Origin: CAUZWH01 sp965224275
GTDB taxonomy: Bacteria; Pseudomonadota; Alphaproteobacteria; SHVV01
DNA length: 64,000 bases
Assembly (NCBI GenBank): GCA_965224275.1
Contig: CBDCYR010000012.1
Location: 62,001 to 126,000 of the forward strand
Direction: 5' to 3'
Both the position numbers and the translations under genes were made by a program. This document shows positions 43,274 through 51,953 of the stretch, one piece after another. Each line of letters opens with the position of its first letter. The stretch's first letter is position 1. The notes under the pieces were generated by a model, which saw nothing but the letters and a program-made list of their open reading frames with translations, had not been told where the DNA came from and did not search any database.

Positions 43274-43981
43274 CTAATCGGTTGGCGACAGTCTCTCGCG
43301 ATCCATCGCGTAGTGGGTATTGTGACCGGTCCAGTCCGGAAACGTGTCGTAGTGTTTGCGCAGCTCGTGGCGCATGGGCGAGTTGAGCGCTGTGTTAAGC
43401 CCCTCAATCGAGTCGAACACAACTTCGTTGCCCAGCAAATAATCGGCGCGCTCGATCGACGTCGGATCGCTCCAGTCGATCCGCGCATATACCAGCACAT
43501 TGCGTATCCCCGGCAGTCGCGCCAACGCGGTCGCGTGACCGGCACGATAGTGCTCGGTGAACACGGCGGGGTCTTCGCAGGGTCCATGATAGCGGACAAC
43601 GAACGACAACGGCGCCGCCATCGGCCGCGGCTGATTGTCGTCTCCGACAGCGAAAAACTCCTGGGCCATCGCATCGTGGGTGAGCCTGAGATCGCCACCC
43701 GGTGCGCTACCGAGATCAGCCGCAGCGGCAAGGGCGGGTGACGATAGGGTCGCCTCCAGCGTTGAGACGTTTTGATGACCGGTCTGGGCGATCATGATCG
43801 GCGCATCGCGATCGTCGACATAGGGATCGGTGTGGTCAACGCGCGACGGCCTATAGATGTCGAGATAGTCGACCCCCGGCAGTTGCGCCAAGTCCACCGC
43901 AGGTCCGTCGCGAAACCAAGATGCCAACTCTCCAGCCGCCGAGCTCGGCCCGCGATAGGTGAGAAAGTGCGCGAGTCCCAC
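43274..43981 (-). CDS. EthD/dimeric alpha-beta-barrel-like protein (two tandem units)
   Basis: A 235-residue protein with two similar halves (about 1-105 and 118-225), each with an EthD-like or NIPSNAP-like alpha/beta ferredoxin-like pattern: LPGVDYLDIYRPSRVDHTDPY in the first, LPGIRNVLVYARIDWSDPTS in the second. Such folds occur in monooxygenase-like and accessory proteins of catabolic operons. GTG at 43981. It lies between two alpha/beta hydrolases, with 8- and 11-bp gaps. The exact family is uncertain. Confidence 0.75.
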   Translation of the reverse strand: MGLAHFLTYRGPSSAAGELASWFRDGPAVDLAQLPGVDYLDIYRPSRVDHTDPYVDDRDAPIMIAQTGHQNVSTLEATLSSPALAAAADLGSAPGGDLRLTHDAMAQEFFAVGDDNQPRPMAAPLSFVVRYHGPCEDPAVFTEHYRAGHATALARLPGIRNVLVYARIDWSDPTSIERADYLLGNEVVFDSIEGLNTALNSPMRHELRKHYDTFPDWTGHNTHYAMDRERLSPTD

Positions 43982-43989
43982 GGCGTGAC

Positions 43990-44823
43990 CTACGATTTTA
44001 AAAACGCCGTTACGGCTTCATTCCAGCGATCTGGATACTCCAAAAACGCAAAGTGACCGCACTTCTCGAAGGTTTCAAGGCGAGCCCGAGGCATTTGTTC
44101 GACCGCCTTGACCGCACTTGCGTAGACGCCGCGCGGATCCTCGCGTCCCCAACACACCAAGGTATCGACGTCGAGCTGGTCGAGGCGCTCGCGAATGCGA
44201 TGGGGCCGCGACGCAGGTATGTCCATCATGCCCTGTATTGCCTCCTCGTAGCAGGGGATCATGTGGTCGAATGCGTAGGTTGTGAGTTGGGAGATGATGA
44301 TATCGCCGACGATGCAACTGGGATCAAAAACCGTGTTGTTCATGCGCACTGTGCACGATTCGTAGGTCGGATCCTTCATCGCCTTCATGGCGTTGCTGTA
44401 GGCACCCTTGAGGCCTGCTTCGAACTCCTCTTCTGTATTGAAGCAGGAACCCGATCCATTAATGATCAGCTTGTTGACCTGTTCGGGCCGTTCGAAATAA
44501 ATCAACGCGGCGATCAAAGCGCCGTATGACGAGCCGCAAGGAGAGAACTTGTCAAATCCCATCTCGTCGGCGAGATCCAACAGGTGCTTGACGGTGGTTG
44601 GGTAGGGTGGCTTGCCGCCATACCCAACCGGATCAGTGAAGCCGTGGCAGGCAAGATCCGGCGCGACGACATAATAGCTTTCCGCCAGGGCATCGATATT
44701 CTTGATCCAGTGTTCGGCACAGGCACCGAAGCCGTGAATCAAAAGGATCGGATAGTTTTTCGGATCACCCTCGTAGATCACACGGGTGCGAACCCCCTTC
44801 ACATCGAAAAACTGGATACGCAT
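43990..44823 (-). CDS. Alpha/beta hydrolase, paralogue of the 42429 gene
   Basis: A 277-residue alpha/beta hydrolase of identical length to its neighbour and clearly homologous throughout (GKPPYPTTVKHLLDLAD; KLIINGSGSCFN in both). Oxyanion-hole HGFGAC at 30-35, GSSYG with Ser99, Asp in WGREDPRGVYA, His in KCGHFAFL. ATG at 44823. A tandem duplication with an EthD-like gene between the copies; divergent specificities are likely. Upstream is the MFS gene in the same direction, 33 bp away. Confidence 0.9.
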   Translation of the reverse strand: MRIQFFDVKGVRTRVIYEGDPKNYPILLIHGFGACAEHWIKNIDALAESYYVVAPDLACHGFTDPVGYGGKPPYPTTVKHLLDLADEMGFDKFSPCGSSYGALIAALIYFERPEQVNKLIINGSGSCFNTEEEFEAGLKGAYSNAMKAMKDPTYESCTVRMNNTVFDPSCIVGDIIISQLTTYAFDHMIPCYEEAIQGMMDIPASRPHRIRERLDQLDVDTLVCWGREDPRGVYASAVKAVEQMPRARLETFEKCGHFAFLEYPDRWNEAVTAFLKS

Positions 44824-44856
44824 GGAATCCTCGGTTTGGTTTGGTTTGGTTTCGTT

Positions 44857-46059
44857 TTATTCGGCCGGCGTCACTGCACCTGCGCGGCGCCAGGCGAACT
44901 CATTGCCGGGAGCCGGTGCCTTGGGAACATTAAACGACAATAGCAACGACACGCTCGCCATGGCAGCCCCGGCCAAAAATACCACCTGCGAAGACGTGGT
45001 CACCCATAAGACACCAAAGGTCACCGGCACGATCACGGCGGCAATGTGATTGACAGTTTCGGTGACGCCGCTCGTCGCGGCAATCTCCTTGGGATCGGCG
45101 ATCTTTTGAAAGTAGGTGTTCATGGCGATCGCCAGCGCGAAAAATAGGTGGTCGATCAGGTAGAGCCCGGTTGCGACCCAGGCACGCTCGACAAACGCAT
45201 AGGCGACGAAAATAACCACCAGACCGACATATTCCACATTCAAGGCGCGACGTTCACCGACGACGCTGATGAAACGCCCGATTTTTGGTGCAACGAGCAC
45301 ATTCAGGGTAGACGTTGCCAGGAACAAGATAGCGACAGCGCCGACCGAGAACTCAAACCGCTCGACCATGAGAAACGCGGCAAAGACGGTAAAGATCTGT
45401 CGCCGCGCCCCGCTCATCAGCTGCAACGCATAAAACAGCCAATAGCGCGACCGCAATACGATTTTCATGCGTTGCTCAGCGCGCGGCGGAAAGCGTGGGA
45501 ATACCAGCCACAGCACCAGCGTGAGGACGACCGTCACGCCGCCGCCAAGCGCATAGACCCATTTGAAATTTAGCCCGGCGATGTCAAAGGCAACCCACAC
45601 CAGGCCGAAGGTAACAATCGAGGCCGCCGAGCCGGCCGCTAAAGCCCGGCTCATGACAACCGCCGTGCGCGCGGGTTCTATCCATTGCAGTGTCAAAGAC
45701 GTGTGGACGACCGAATGATAGTGATAGCCGAACGACATCAGAACCGTCAGCACATACAGCCCGATTGCGGTGGGGAAGTAACCGGTGAGCGCGATGCCAA
45801 CCCCGAGTACGATCATGGTGATGTAGAGGAAGCGCTGTTCGCGCACGAACACGAGCAGGAAGATTGCCGCGAACCCAAGGAAGCCGGGGACCTCGCGCAA
45901 CGACTGCACAATGCCGATCTCAATGCCGGTGAAACCGGCCTGTTCAACCGCAAAATTGTTGAGCAGCGCCATCCACGTCGCCAGCGCCGCCGACGGAATG
46001 GCGGCCGATAGCATCACCAACATCTCGGGCGAGCGCCAGTTATCCAGCCGCAATTTCAC
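44857..46059 (-). CDS. MFS transporter
   Basis: A 400-residue twelve-helix MFS protein. It starts KLRLDNWRSPEMLVMLSAAIPSAALATW and has GIEIGIVQSLREVPGFLGF and PKIGRFISVVGERRALN in the second half. The GTG at 46059 is preceded by GGGGGAGGG and is favoured over upstream starts. It heads the operon with the two hydrolases and the EthD-like protein, so it may import their substrate or export their product. The substrate is unknown. Confidence 0.85.
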   Translation of the reverse strand: MKLRLDNWRSPEMLVMLSAAIPSAALATWMALLNNFAVEQAGFTGIEIGIVQSLREVPGFLGFAAIFLLVFVREQRFLYITMIVLGVGIALTGYFPTAIGLYVLTVLMSFGYHYHSVVHTSLTLQWIEPARTAVVMSRALAAGSAASIVTFGLVWVAFDIAGLNFKWVYALGGGVTVVLTLVLWLVFPRFPPRAEQRMKIVLRSRYWLFYALQLMSGARRQIFTVFAAFLMVERFEFSVGAVAILFLATSTLNVLVAPKIGRFISVVGERRALNVEYVGLVVIFVAYAFVERAWVATGLYLIDHLFFALAIAMNTYFQKIADPKEIAATSGVTETVNHIAAVIVPVTFGVLWVTTSSQVVFLAGAAMASVSLLLSFNVPKAPAPGNEFAWRRAGAVTPAE

Positions 46060-46157
46060 GTAACACCCTCCCCCTATCGCGACGGCGTATCGTCGCGCGG
46101 GCAATACGATGTTATGTCTAGCACGCGCGCCTCCGACAATCTCGATAAGCGTTACTG

Positions 46158-46691
46158 ATGAAGACGCCAATCGTTCTCGTCCCCCATGATCCACACTGGG
46201 AAGCATCGTTCGAAGCAACCAGGCGAGCTTTGCTAAACGCGTGCGGCGATATCGTTATCGATGCGTCGCACATCGGTAGCACCGCGATACCGGGGATCGC
46301 GGCCAAGCCAATCATCGACATTCTTATGCGCGTACGACGGTACGAAGATGGTCTACTATGTGTTGGCGGCATGGCATCGCTCGCGTTCAATTATCGAGGA
46401 AGTGGCGGTATCGAGGGGCGCCATTATTTCCGTAGAGGTGACCCACACACGCACCATGTTCATGTATACGCTGCGGATCATCCTCACGTAGAACGCTATC
46501 TCAGGTTTCGAGATTATCTTCGCGAACATCGTGGGGCCGCGCTTGAGTACGAAAATTTGAAGCGGGAACTTGCGGCCCGCTTTGGCAGCAACACCCTTGC
46601 CTATTCGAATGCCAAGTCGGATTTTTGTGATCGCATCGATCAAGCTGCAGCGCGATCCGCGCTCGGTTTCGCGTCTTCGACTCGCCGGTGA
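46158..46691 (+). CDS. GrpB-family (UPF0157) nucleotidyltransferase-like protein
   Basis: A 177-residue protein of the GrpB/UPF0157 group: VLVPHDPHWEASFEA, the diagnostic HIGSTAIPGIAAKPIIDILM, then HHVHVYAADHP and FRDYLREH. These proteins have a nucleotidyltransferase-like fold with no fixed function. ATG at 46158, about 100 bp from the divergent MFS gene at 46059. The 3' end overlaps that of the MFS gene at 46640 by 52 nt. Confidence 0.9.
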   Translation: MKTPIVLVPHDPHWEASFEATRRALLNACGDIVIDASHIGSTAIPGIAAKPIIDILMRVRRYEDGLLCVGGMASLAFNYRGSGGIEGRHYFRRGDPHTHHVHVYAADHPHVERYLRFRDYLREHRGAALEYENLKRELAARFGSNTLAYSNAKSDFCDRIDQAAARSALGFASSTRR

Positions 46692-47923
46692 TAAAGCACG
46701 GCCGCGAACATGGCCACAGCGATGAAGGCAAACGCCGCGCGATAAGCGATTTCCGTAGACTTACCGTCGGTTTGTGGAAATGCATCGACGATGAAGCCGG
46801 CAACCATCTGCATAATCGCCGAACCAGCGAAGGCAGCCAGCGCCATCGTCACCATCCCGCGACTGACCAGATGATCGGGCAAGATGGCGCGGGCGTGCGC
46901 GAGGTTAACGATACCGCTGGCGCCGACAAAACCTAGAATCGCAAATAGACTGACGGCTTGCCACAGCGCTAGGCCGGGGACGAGCGCGAGAACGGCGTAG
47001 ATCACAACCGTGCCGAACATGCCGACGCTGACGACCTGCTTGCGGGTATCGAGCAATCGGTCCAGTGGACCCATACACACGCTACCGGCACCCATGGCCA
47101 GCGTCATGATCAGGAGCGCTTGGCCACGCGCGGCGAGGTCGAGACCGTGGATATCGGTCAGGTAGGTCGGCCCAAGCAGTGCGAGTAAGGTAATGACGAC
47201 GGCATAGGCGTGGAAATTCATCCAGAACACGTAGCGCCAGGGCTTGATTTTTACGACCGCGGCAAGCCCGCGCAGCATCACCGCGACCGATTCCGGCGGG
47301 CGCTCATGATAAACATGACCAGGCGGGGCATCGCGCACCACCGCGAATACGAGCGTAGCGGACAGGCAGGCGATGGTAGCCATAATCGCTATCGCAGTAC
47401 GCCAACCGATCCAATCGACGAACGCCGCCCATGGACCAGTCGCGGTAAGATTTCCCAACGTGCCGACAAACATCAGCGCCGCAATGGCAAGGGCGTAGCG
47501 ATCGGTTGGCACCCAGCGCGCAAATGTAATGAGGCCGCCCATGAAAGTGACGGCCCAGCCGACCCCCATCAGCGCCCGCGCCACGCTCAACGTCACAACT
47601 GAATCGGCGACGGCAAACAGGAAAGCACCCGCGATTCCCACCATCATCATGCACGGAATCGTCCGCCGCGGTCCGAAGCGGTCGAATAGCAATCCGTTTG
47701 GTAGTTGCTGGGCGGCGAAGGCAAAGAAGAAGACCGACGTCAACAGGCTCAATCCGCTGACCGTGAAATCGAGTTCCGCCATCAAATCAGGGCCGATAAC
47801 GGCATGACTGATGCGGAAGAATTCGCTGAGAAAATAGGCAAACCCCAAGGCCGCAAAAATCGCCGCCATCTGCCCTAGGTTGCGGCGCGGCTCAGCGCGT
47901 GTTGTGTTTACCGGGTCAGCCAT
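46640..47923 (-). CDS. MFS transporter
   Basis: A 427-residue twelve-helix MFS protein: FLSEFFRISHAVIGPDLMAEL, NGLLFDRFGPRRTIPCMMM (motif A between helices 2 and 3), GVGWAVTFMGGLITFARWVP. It resembles the nitrate/organic-anion:H+ symporter group of MFS carriers by overall pattern; the substrate is not known. ATG at 47923, 60 bp from the divergent lipoprotein gene. Its 3' end overlaps the convergent GrpB gene. Confidence 0.88.
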   Translation of the reverse strand: MADPVNTTRAEPRRNLGQMAAIFAALGFAYFLSEFFRISHAVIGPDLMAELDFTVSGLSLLTSVFFFAFAAQQLPNGLLFDRFGPRRTIPCMMMVGIAGAFLFAVADSVVTLSVARALMGVGWAVTFMGGLITFARWVPTDRYALAIAALMFVGTLGNLTATGPWAAFVDWIGWRTAIAIMATIACLSATLVFAVVRDAPPGHVYHERPPESVAVMLRGLAAVVKIKPWRYVFWMNFHAYAVVITLLALLGPTYLTDIHGLDLAARGQALLIMTLAMGAGSVCMGPLDRLLDTRKQVVSVGMFGTVVIYAVLALVPGLALWQAVSLFAILGFVGASGIVNLAHARAILPDHLVSRGMVTMALAAFAGSAIMQMVAGFIVDAFPQTDGKSTEIAYRAAFAFIAVAMFAAVLYHRRVEDAKPSADRAAA

Positions 47924-47984
47924 GGCAACCGCTAATACCGCTTGTTAAAGTCGCGCGGCGAGACTGCTGACGAAGGGGATAGTC

Positions 47985-48578
47985 GTGCTGTCCAAATGGA
48001 TGATGCCTAATCGAGCCGGTGTTGCCGCGGTTATCGTTACGGGCCTCCTGGTCACCGCCTGCGCCAGTGACGAGCCGGACGACAACCCCTGGCACGATCT
48101 TGAGGCGATTAAGCTGGGAGCAGTTTATCGGTTCGTAAAACTCCAGACCGAGGATGAGGAAAAGTCGCGCGCCCTGTCTGAGCAATATTATGAAGAGAAA
48201 AAATTGATTTTGAAGGCCGCACGAGAAGGCCGTCCGGTGTTGGCTATGGCCGGCACCGTCGAAAACGCGCATGTGATCGATGCGGGCAAATTCTCGCTCA
48301 ATTTGCGCGGTGATTTGACTTTTTGGCTTCTGCAAAACGACTGCACGATCATAGAGGAAACGATACGCGCGACCGCCGGTACCGCGCATGTTGCGGCGAT
48401 AGGCCTGGGTGAGCAGGACACCCGTGAACTCGGCAGCGTCGATGAGTCGCGCGTCGACCTGATGCTGGTTGAAATACCTGACGGCAAGCGCATCGAACTT
48501 GCCGGGATCCCTTACCCACCGCCTGGGAAATCGCTGGTAATCCTCGGCGACGTAAAGATATCAGGCGTGTGCCAATAA
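47985..48578 (+). CDS. Lipoprotein of unknown function
   Basis: A 197-residue lipoprotein: signal MMPNRAGVAAVIVTGLLVTACAS with lipobox VTAC (Cys26). The mature part has a Glu/Lys-rich helix (about 55-80) and a beta-rich domain (about 85-195) with two further Cys residues (NDCTII, SGVCQ at the end). No family is recognised. GTG at 47985 has AAGGGG upstream. It converges on the EamA gene at 48585 with 6 bp between the stops. Confidence 0.75.
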   Translation: MLSKWMMPNRAGVAAVIVTGLLVTACASDEPDDNPWHDLEAIKLGAVYRFVKLQTEDEEKSRALSEQYYEEKKLILKAAREGRPVLAMAGTVENAHVIDAGKFSLNLRGDLTFWLLQNDCTIIEETIRATAGTAHVAAIGLGEQDTRELGSVDESRVDLMLVEIPDGKRIELAGIPYPPPGKSLVILGDVKISGVCQ

Positions 48579-48584
48579 CCAACA

Positions 48585-49508
48585 TTAGGGCGACCTTCCA
48601 GGTCCGGCGCCAACTTCCGGGAGGCCCTCGGCAGGCGGTCGCGACCGACGGGCAGTCCACAACGCCTGGCCGCACACGGCGCAGAAAACGAGAACCCCGC
48701 CAATTAGGGACGCCTGGCTTGGCACTTCGGCAACCGCGATCCACACCCACAATGGGGCGATCGGAAACTCAATACTCCCGATGATGGTGAGTTCCGCGGC
48801 GCGTAGAAGACGGGTGGCATAGGTCATCAGCACATAGGAGAGGAACGTCTGCACCCCACCCATCAACAGGCATATCAGCAGGTCGTGCAGGCTAACCTTA
48901 AAATCCGGCGCTACGATCGCTGCGACAAGCGCGGCAAACCCGGCGCCCATCGCAAGGACGGGCGTCATATCCGCGGCCTTTCCCGCGCGGAGCGTAACGA
49001 CGAGGCCACCGAATACGAACAGAGCCGCAACCGCGTAGAGGTCACCGGCTACCTGTCCGCCGCCGAGTCCTTCGGCCATCATCAAGCCGATTCCGGCAAA
49101 GGCAATGATCATGGCGACCAGCGTCGCCGGTTGAATGCGTTCAGACAGGAACAACCACGCTAATACACCGACCACGAATGGCAGTGCGCCACCGATGAAA
49201 ACGACGTTGGCGACGGTGGTATTGAGAAATGCAAAGATCACCACGATCATGGCGCTGCCCATAAGGACACCGCCAAACGGGGCCTTCCAACCGAGTGAAC
49301 GCACGTGGTGAATCGACCGATAGCCGTGGCGCACGATGACGAATGCGACCACCGCGATACACAATGATGAGCACCTATAGAAGATTATCTGCCACGGTCC
49401 GGCGGTCTCGATAAGTCGAACGAGCAACCCGGCCAGGCTGAAACTTAGCGCCGACCCCAAGATCAACACGATGCCGAGAGAATGGCCGTGGGGACCGCGA
49501 GCGACCAT
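48585..49508 (-). CDS. EamA/DMT-family transporter (group B)
   Basis: A 307-residue ten-helix carrier: SLGIVLILGSALSFSLAGLLVRLIETAGPWQIIFYRC, AFLNTTVANVVFIGGALPF and APLWVWIAVAEVPSQASLIGG. It matches the genes at 3486 and 49508 (group B). ATG at 49508 overlaps the preceding stop by one base (TGATG), so it is translated as a coupled tandem pair. The frame is open far upstream but the overlap supports this start. Confidence 0.9.
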   Translation of the reverse strand: MVARGPHGHSLGIVLILGSALSFSLAGLLVRLIETAGPWQIIFYRCSSLCIAVVAFVIVRHGYRSIHHVRSLGWKAPFGGVLMGSAMIVVIFAFLNTTVANVVFIGGALPFVVGVLAWLFLSERIQPATLVAMIIAFAGIGLMMAEGLGGGQVAGDLYAVAALFVFGGLVVTLRAGKAADMTPVLAMGAGFAALVAAIVAPDFKVSLHDLLICLLMGGVQTFLSYVLMTYATRLLRAAELTIIGSIEFPIAPLWVWIAVAEVPSQASLIGGVLVFCAVCGQALWTARRSRPPAEGLPEVGAGPGRSP

Positions 49509-50419
49509 CACGGCGCTGCCGTGGCGCGTTCCGCACGCAGCGTCGCCACGCCCTGCGTCACAACCGCCACGAGGATCACTGCACCGCCGACGAATGTTGC
49601 ACCGGCTGGCACTTCGCTGACCGCTAACCACACCCACAAAGGTCCGAAAATTGTTTCGGAAACGCCCAACAGAGAAATTTCTCCGGCCCGAAGATGGCGG
49701 GTTGCAATCGTGAACATGATGTAGGCGACAAAACTCTGGACCGCGCCCATCACGATACAAATCGTCAGGTCGTGCAGCGAGATAGCGAAGGTCGGTAATG
49801 ACAGCGCCGCCGCGATGGTTGCGAACCCCATGCCGATCACGAGCAGCGGAGTCATGTCCTGTAAACGCCCCGAACGCATCGCAACGATTAGGCCGGCGAA
49901 GCAGACCATGGCCGCGAGCGCCAACAGATCACCGACATAATTACCCTGCGCGAGGCCGCCACCTGTCATCACGGCGATCCCGGCAAACGCGATTGCCATG
50001 GCCAGCCAGGTGACGTTGCGGACCCGCTCCTTCAACACGATCCAGCCCAGCAATCCGGCAAAGAAAGGGACAGTTCCACCAATGAACAAGACGTTGGCGA
50101 TGGTCGTGTGGAGGAATGCCCATACGCCAAACGACGTCGCCGCGGCCAAGCAGGCGCCGCCAATAATGCCGGTCCAGCCCACCGACGTCAGACTCACGAC
50201 AAGACGACTGCGGTGGCGAAATGCGAGGTAGAGGAGTACGGCAACCACCATCGATAGGCTGCGATAGAAGATAATCTGCCAACCTCCGGCGCTATCAACC
50301 AGCCGCACCGAAAGCCCGAGCGTGCTGGCGATGATTGCCGATGCCACCATCATCAATGCACCGTAACCAGCTCGCGAGGGAAGCTCGGCGAGCGACGATT
50401 TGTCGGCCAATGTCGTCAT
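49508..50419 (-). CDS. EamA/DMT-family transporter (group B)
   Basis: A 303-residue ten-helix carrier: GALMMVASAIIASTLGLSVRLVDSAGGWQIIFYRS, AFLHTTIANVLFIGGTVPF and GPLWVWLAVSEVPAGATFVGG. It is the upstream member of a coupled pair with the gene at 48585. ATG at 50419. A strong hairpin (50448-50473) lies 30 bp upstream, between it and the divergent GNAT gene. Confidence 0.9.
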   Translation of the reverse strand: MTTLADKSSLAELPSRAGYGALMMVASAIIASTLGLSVRLVDSAGGWQIIFYRSLSMVVAVLLYLAFRHRSRLVVSLTSVGWTGIIGGACLAAATSFGVWAFLHTTIANVLFIGGTVPFFAGLLGWIVLKERVRNVTWLAMAIAFAGIAVMTGGGLAQGNYVGDLLALAAMVCFAGLIVAMRSGRLQDMTPLLVIGMGFATIAAALSLPTFAISLHDLTICIVMGAVQSFVAYIMFTIATRHLRAGEISLLGVSETIFGPLWVWLAVSEVPAGATFVGGAVILVAVVTQGVATLRAERATAAP

Positions 50420-50447
50420 GTCGTTAGGTCTTCATGTCCAAAACGCA

Positions 50448-50473
50448 GAGCCCCCTCCAGACGGAAGGGGCTC
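50448..50473. other. Strong hairpin between the divergent EamA and GNAT genes
   Basis: GAGCCCCCTCC at 50448-50458 pairs with GGAAGGGGCTC at 50463-50473 (one mismatch) around a 4-nt loop. It sits upstream of both genes. On the minus strand it is followed by GCGTTTTGG, only weakly T-rich, so a terminator or attenuator is possible but unproven. Confidence 0.5.
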
Positions 50474-50558
50474 GACGGCAATAGTGTACTGTCAACGGCG
50501 AAACACTGCTGCGAAAATCTCGCGTGACCGATTGTTTCAGCGCAGCAGTGGACTTGTC

Positions 50559-51110
50559 ATGCGCAAGGCTCGACCGCAAATTGACTTACGCCCTATCGAT
50601 CCCGGTGAAAAGGACTGGGCCATGCGTGTGCTCCAAATCGTGATGCGGTCGCACGTCGAGCAACTCTGGGGATGGGATCAGAATTTTCAGGATGCAGGCT
50701 TCAACGAAGGCATTTGGATACAACATTCAGGCGACGTCGAGGTCGTCGAGTTCGGCGGAGAGCGTGCCGGTTGGTTGCTCGCATCTATCAACAAAAATTT
50801 CGTCCGCCTGAACGCGCTGTATCTTTCACCGGCGTTTCAGGGTTGCGGCATCGGTGCCGCCGTTCTCGATGTCGTCAAACAACGTGCCCAAGCCAACCAC
50901 CTGCCCATCGAACTCAGTGTGCTAACACCCAACACAGGTGCCGTTGCGTTCTACCAGCGGGAAGGCTTCGAAATTGCCCGACAAGAGGCTGCTAACACCC
51001 AACACACCTACATGCGGTGTGGCCGCGTGGCCGAGCCGTTCGATAGAGTCTACTCGGCGGCGACGCGCCCACCCTCTTCCACTCGCTGCATGCACTCCCA
51101 GATCGATTGA
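50559..51110 (+). CDS. GNAT-family N-acetyltransferase
   Basis: A 183-residue GNAT protein: VRLNALYLSPAFQGCGIGAAVLDVVKQRA is motif A, TPNTGAVAFYQREGFEIARQ is the C-terminal motif B. ATG at 50559 is preferred; the frame is open further upstream through the hairpin. The last ~30 residues beyond the GNAT fold (AEPFDRVYSAATRPPSS) lie in the 61-nt overlap with the convergent TenA-like gene and may be a read-on tail. The substrate is unknown. Confidence 0.82.
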   Translation: MRKARPQIDLRPIDPGEKDWAMRVLQIVMRSHVEQLWGWDQNFQDAGFNEGIWIQHSGDVEVVEFGGERAGWLLASINKNFVRLNALYLSPAFQGCGIGAAVLDVVKQRAQANHLPIELSVLTPNTGAVAFYQREGFEIARQEAANTQHTYMRCGRVAEPFDRVYSAATRPPSSTRCMHSQID

Positions 51111-51772
51111 TCGAGAAGCTCCATCATCTGCTGCATCTCATCTACGGCAACGACCACGCGTTCGAGGTCTTCCGGCGTTGCGGCAAACTGCTCAAGCAGT
51201 TCACGGCCAATGCCGGAGTGATCTTCGTCGGCGATGTCGTGAATCACCCAGAACGCAACCTGCTCGTCGCTAAGCCCGAATTGTTCTTGTAGATTTTCAG
51301 CGATCTGTTGGTAGTGCCCTGGGCCCTGCGCTTCGGCGCCGAGCATATGACCGGCCACCCCTTCGATAAAGCTGCCAGAACAGATTTGGATGAAGTATTG
51401 CTTGAATGCCAATGCCCCGGCGCAATAGCGCGTGCGACTCAATTCTTCGCGACTAACGCCAACCCCCTCGGCAAAGCGATAGTAAAGCTCGTTGTGGGCG
51501 ACGCCGTCGGAAAAGAGGCGCCCAGTGCCTTCCTCGTACACGACCTCGGCAATTTTCGCTCGCCAGGCGGGATCGGGGCAGATGACATACAAACGGCCAT
51601 GATAGTTGTGATTGTGCAGCGGAATGATGCTGAGTTGTTTGGCCATTTCGCGCAGCATCGGCAGGGTATGGGTTTTCTTCAGCAAGCCCTTCCACAGCGG
51701 CCTCGCCACGAAATCGCGGCGCTCGTGAATTTCGTCAATTCGCTTGAGCGTTCCGTCAATGTCTAAAGCCAT
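51050..51772 (-). CDS. Heme-oxygenase-fold (TenA/PqqC-like) protein
   Basis: A 240-residue all-helical protein of the TenA/PqqC superfamily. Potential metal or active-site residues are visible: IIPLHNHNYHGRLY, VVYEEGTGRLF, GHMLGAEA and IHDIADEDHSGIG (H...D..H pattern). This pattern suits the heme-oxygenase-like diiron oxidase group. It is not proposed to be PqqC itself, since no other pqq gene is present. It is homologous to the gene at 62973. ATG at 51772; the 3' end overlaps the GNAT gene. Confidence 0.82.
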   Translation of the reverse strand: MALDIDGTLKRIDEIHERRDFVARPLWKGLLKKTHTLPMLREMAKQLSIIPLHNHNYHGRLYVICPDPAWRAKIAEVVYEEGTGRLFSDGVAHNELYYRFAEGVGVSREELSRTRYCAGALAFKQYFIQICSGSFIEGVAGHMLGAEAQGPGHYQQIAENLQEQFGLSDEQVAFWVIHDIADEDHSGIGRELLEQFAATPEDLERVVVAVDEMQQMMELLDQSIWECMQRVEEGGRVAAE

Positions 51773-51953
51773 GGGTTACTCTCCTCCCCACATCAATCCT
51801 CGCAAGTATCGTAGACTAGCACGTCCGGGGGTGCGCGACCGGCCGAGAAATGATCACCCCCCGTCGGGTTCGTTGACGCGTGCGGGATGCCATCTCAACT
51901 TTACCTAATGCGATGATGACTGCGAACTGACAGCTGAGGCGAGACCGAGCGCG

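Noticed and set aside
50448..50473. Guanidine (mini-ykkC) riboswitch upstream of an EamA gene
   Set aside because: Only one hairpin is present and the ACGR loop is not presented at the tip; the two-hairpin architecture is missing.
50921..51006. 16-bp direct repeat (GCTAACACCCAACACA at 50921 and 50991) in the GNAT gene
   Set aside because: Both copies lie within one continuous GNAT frame without loss of motif; most likely coincidence or an old duplication without effect.
51050..51772. PqqC of pyrroloquinoline quinone synthesis
   Set aside because: Only the fold is shared; no other pqq gene is in the window and a second paralogue exists at 62973.
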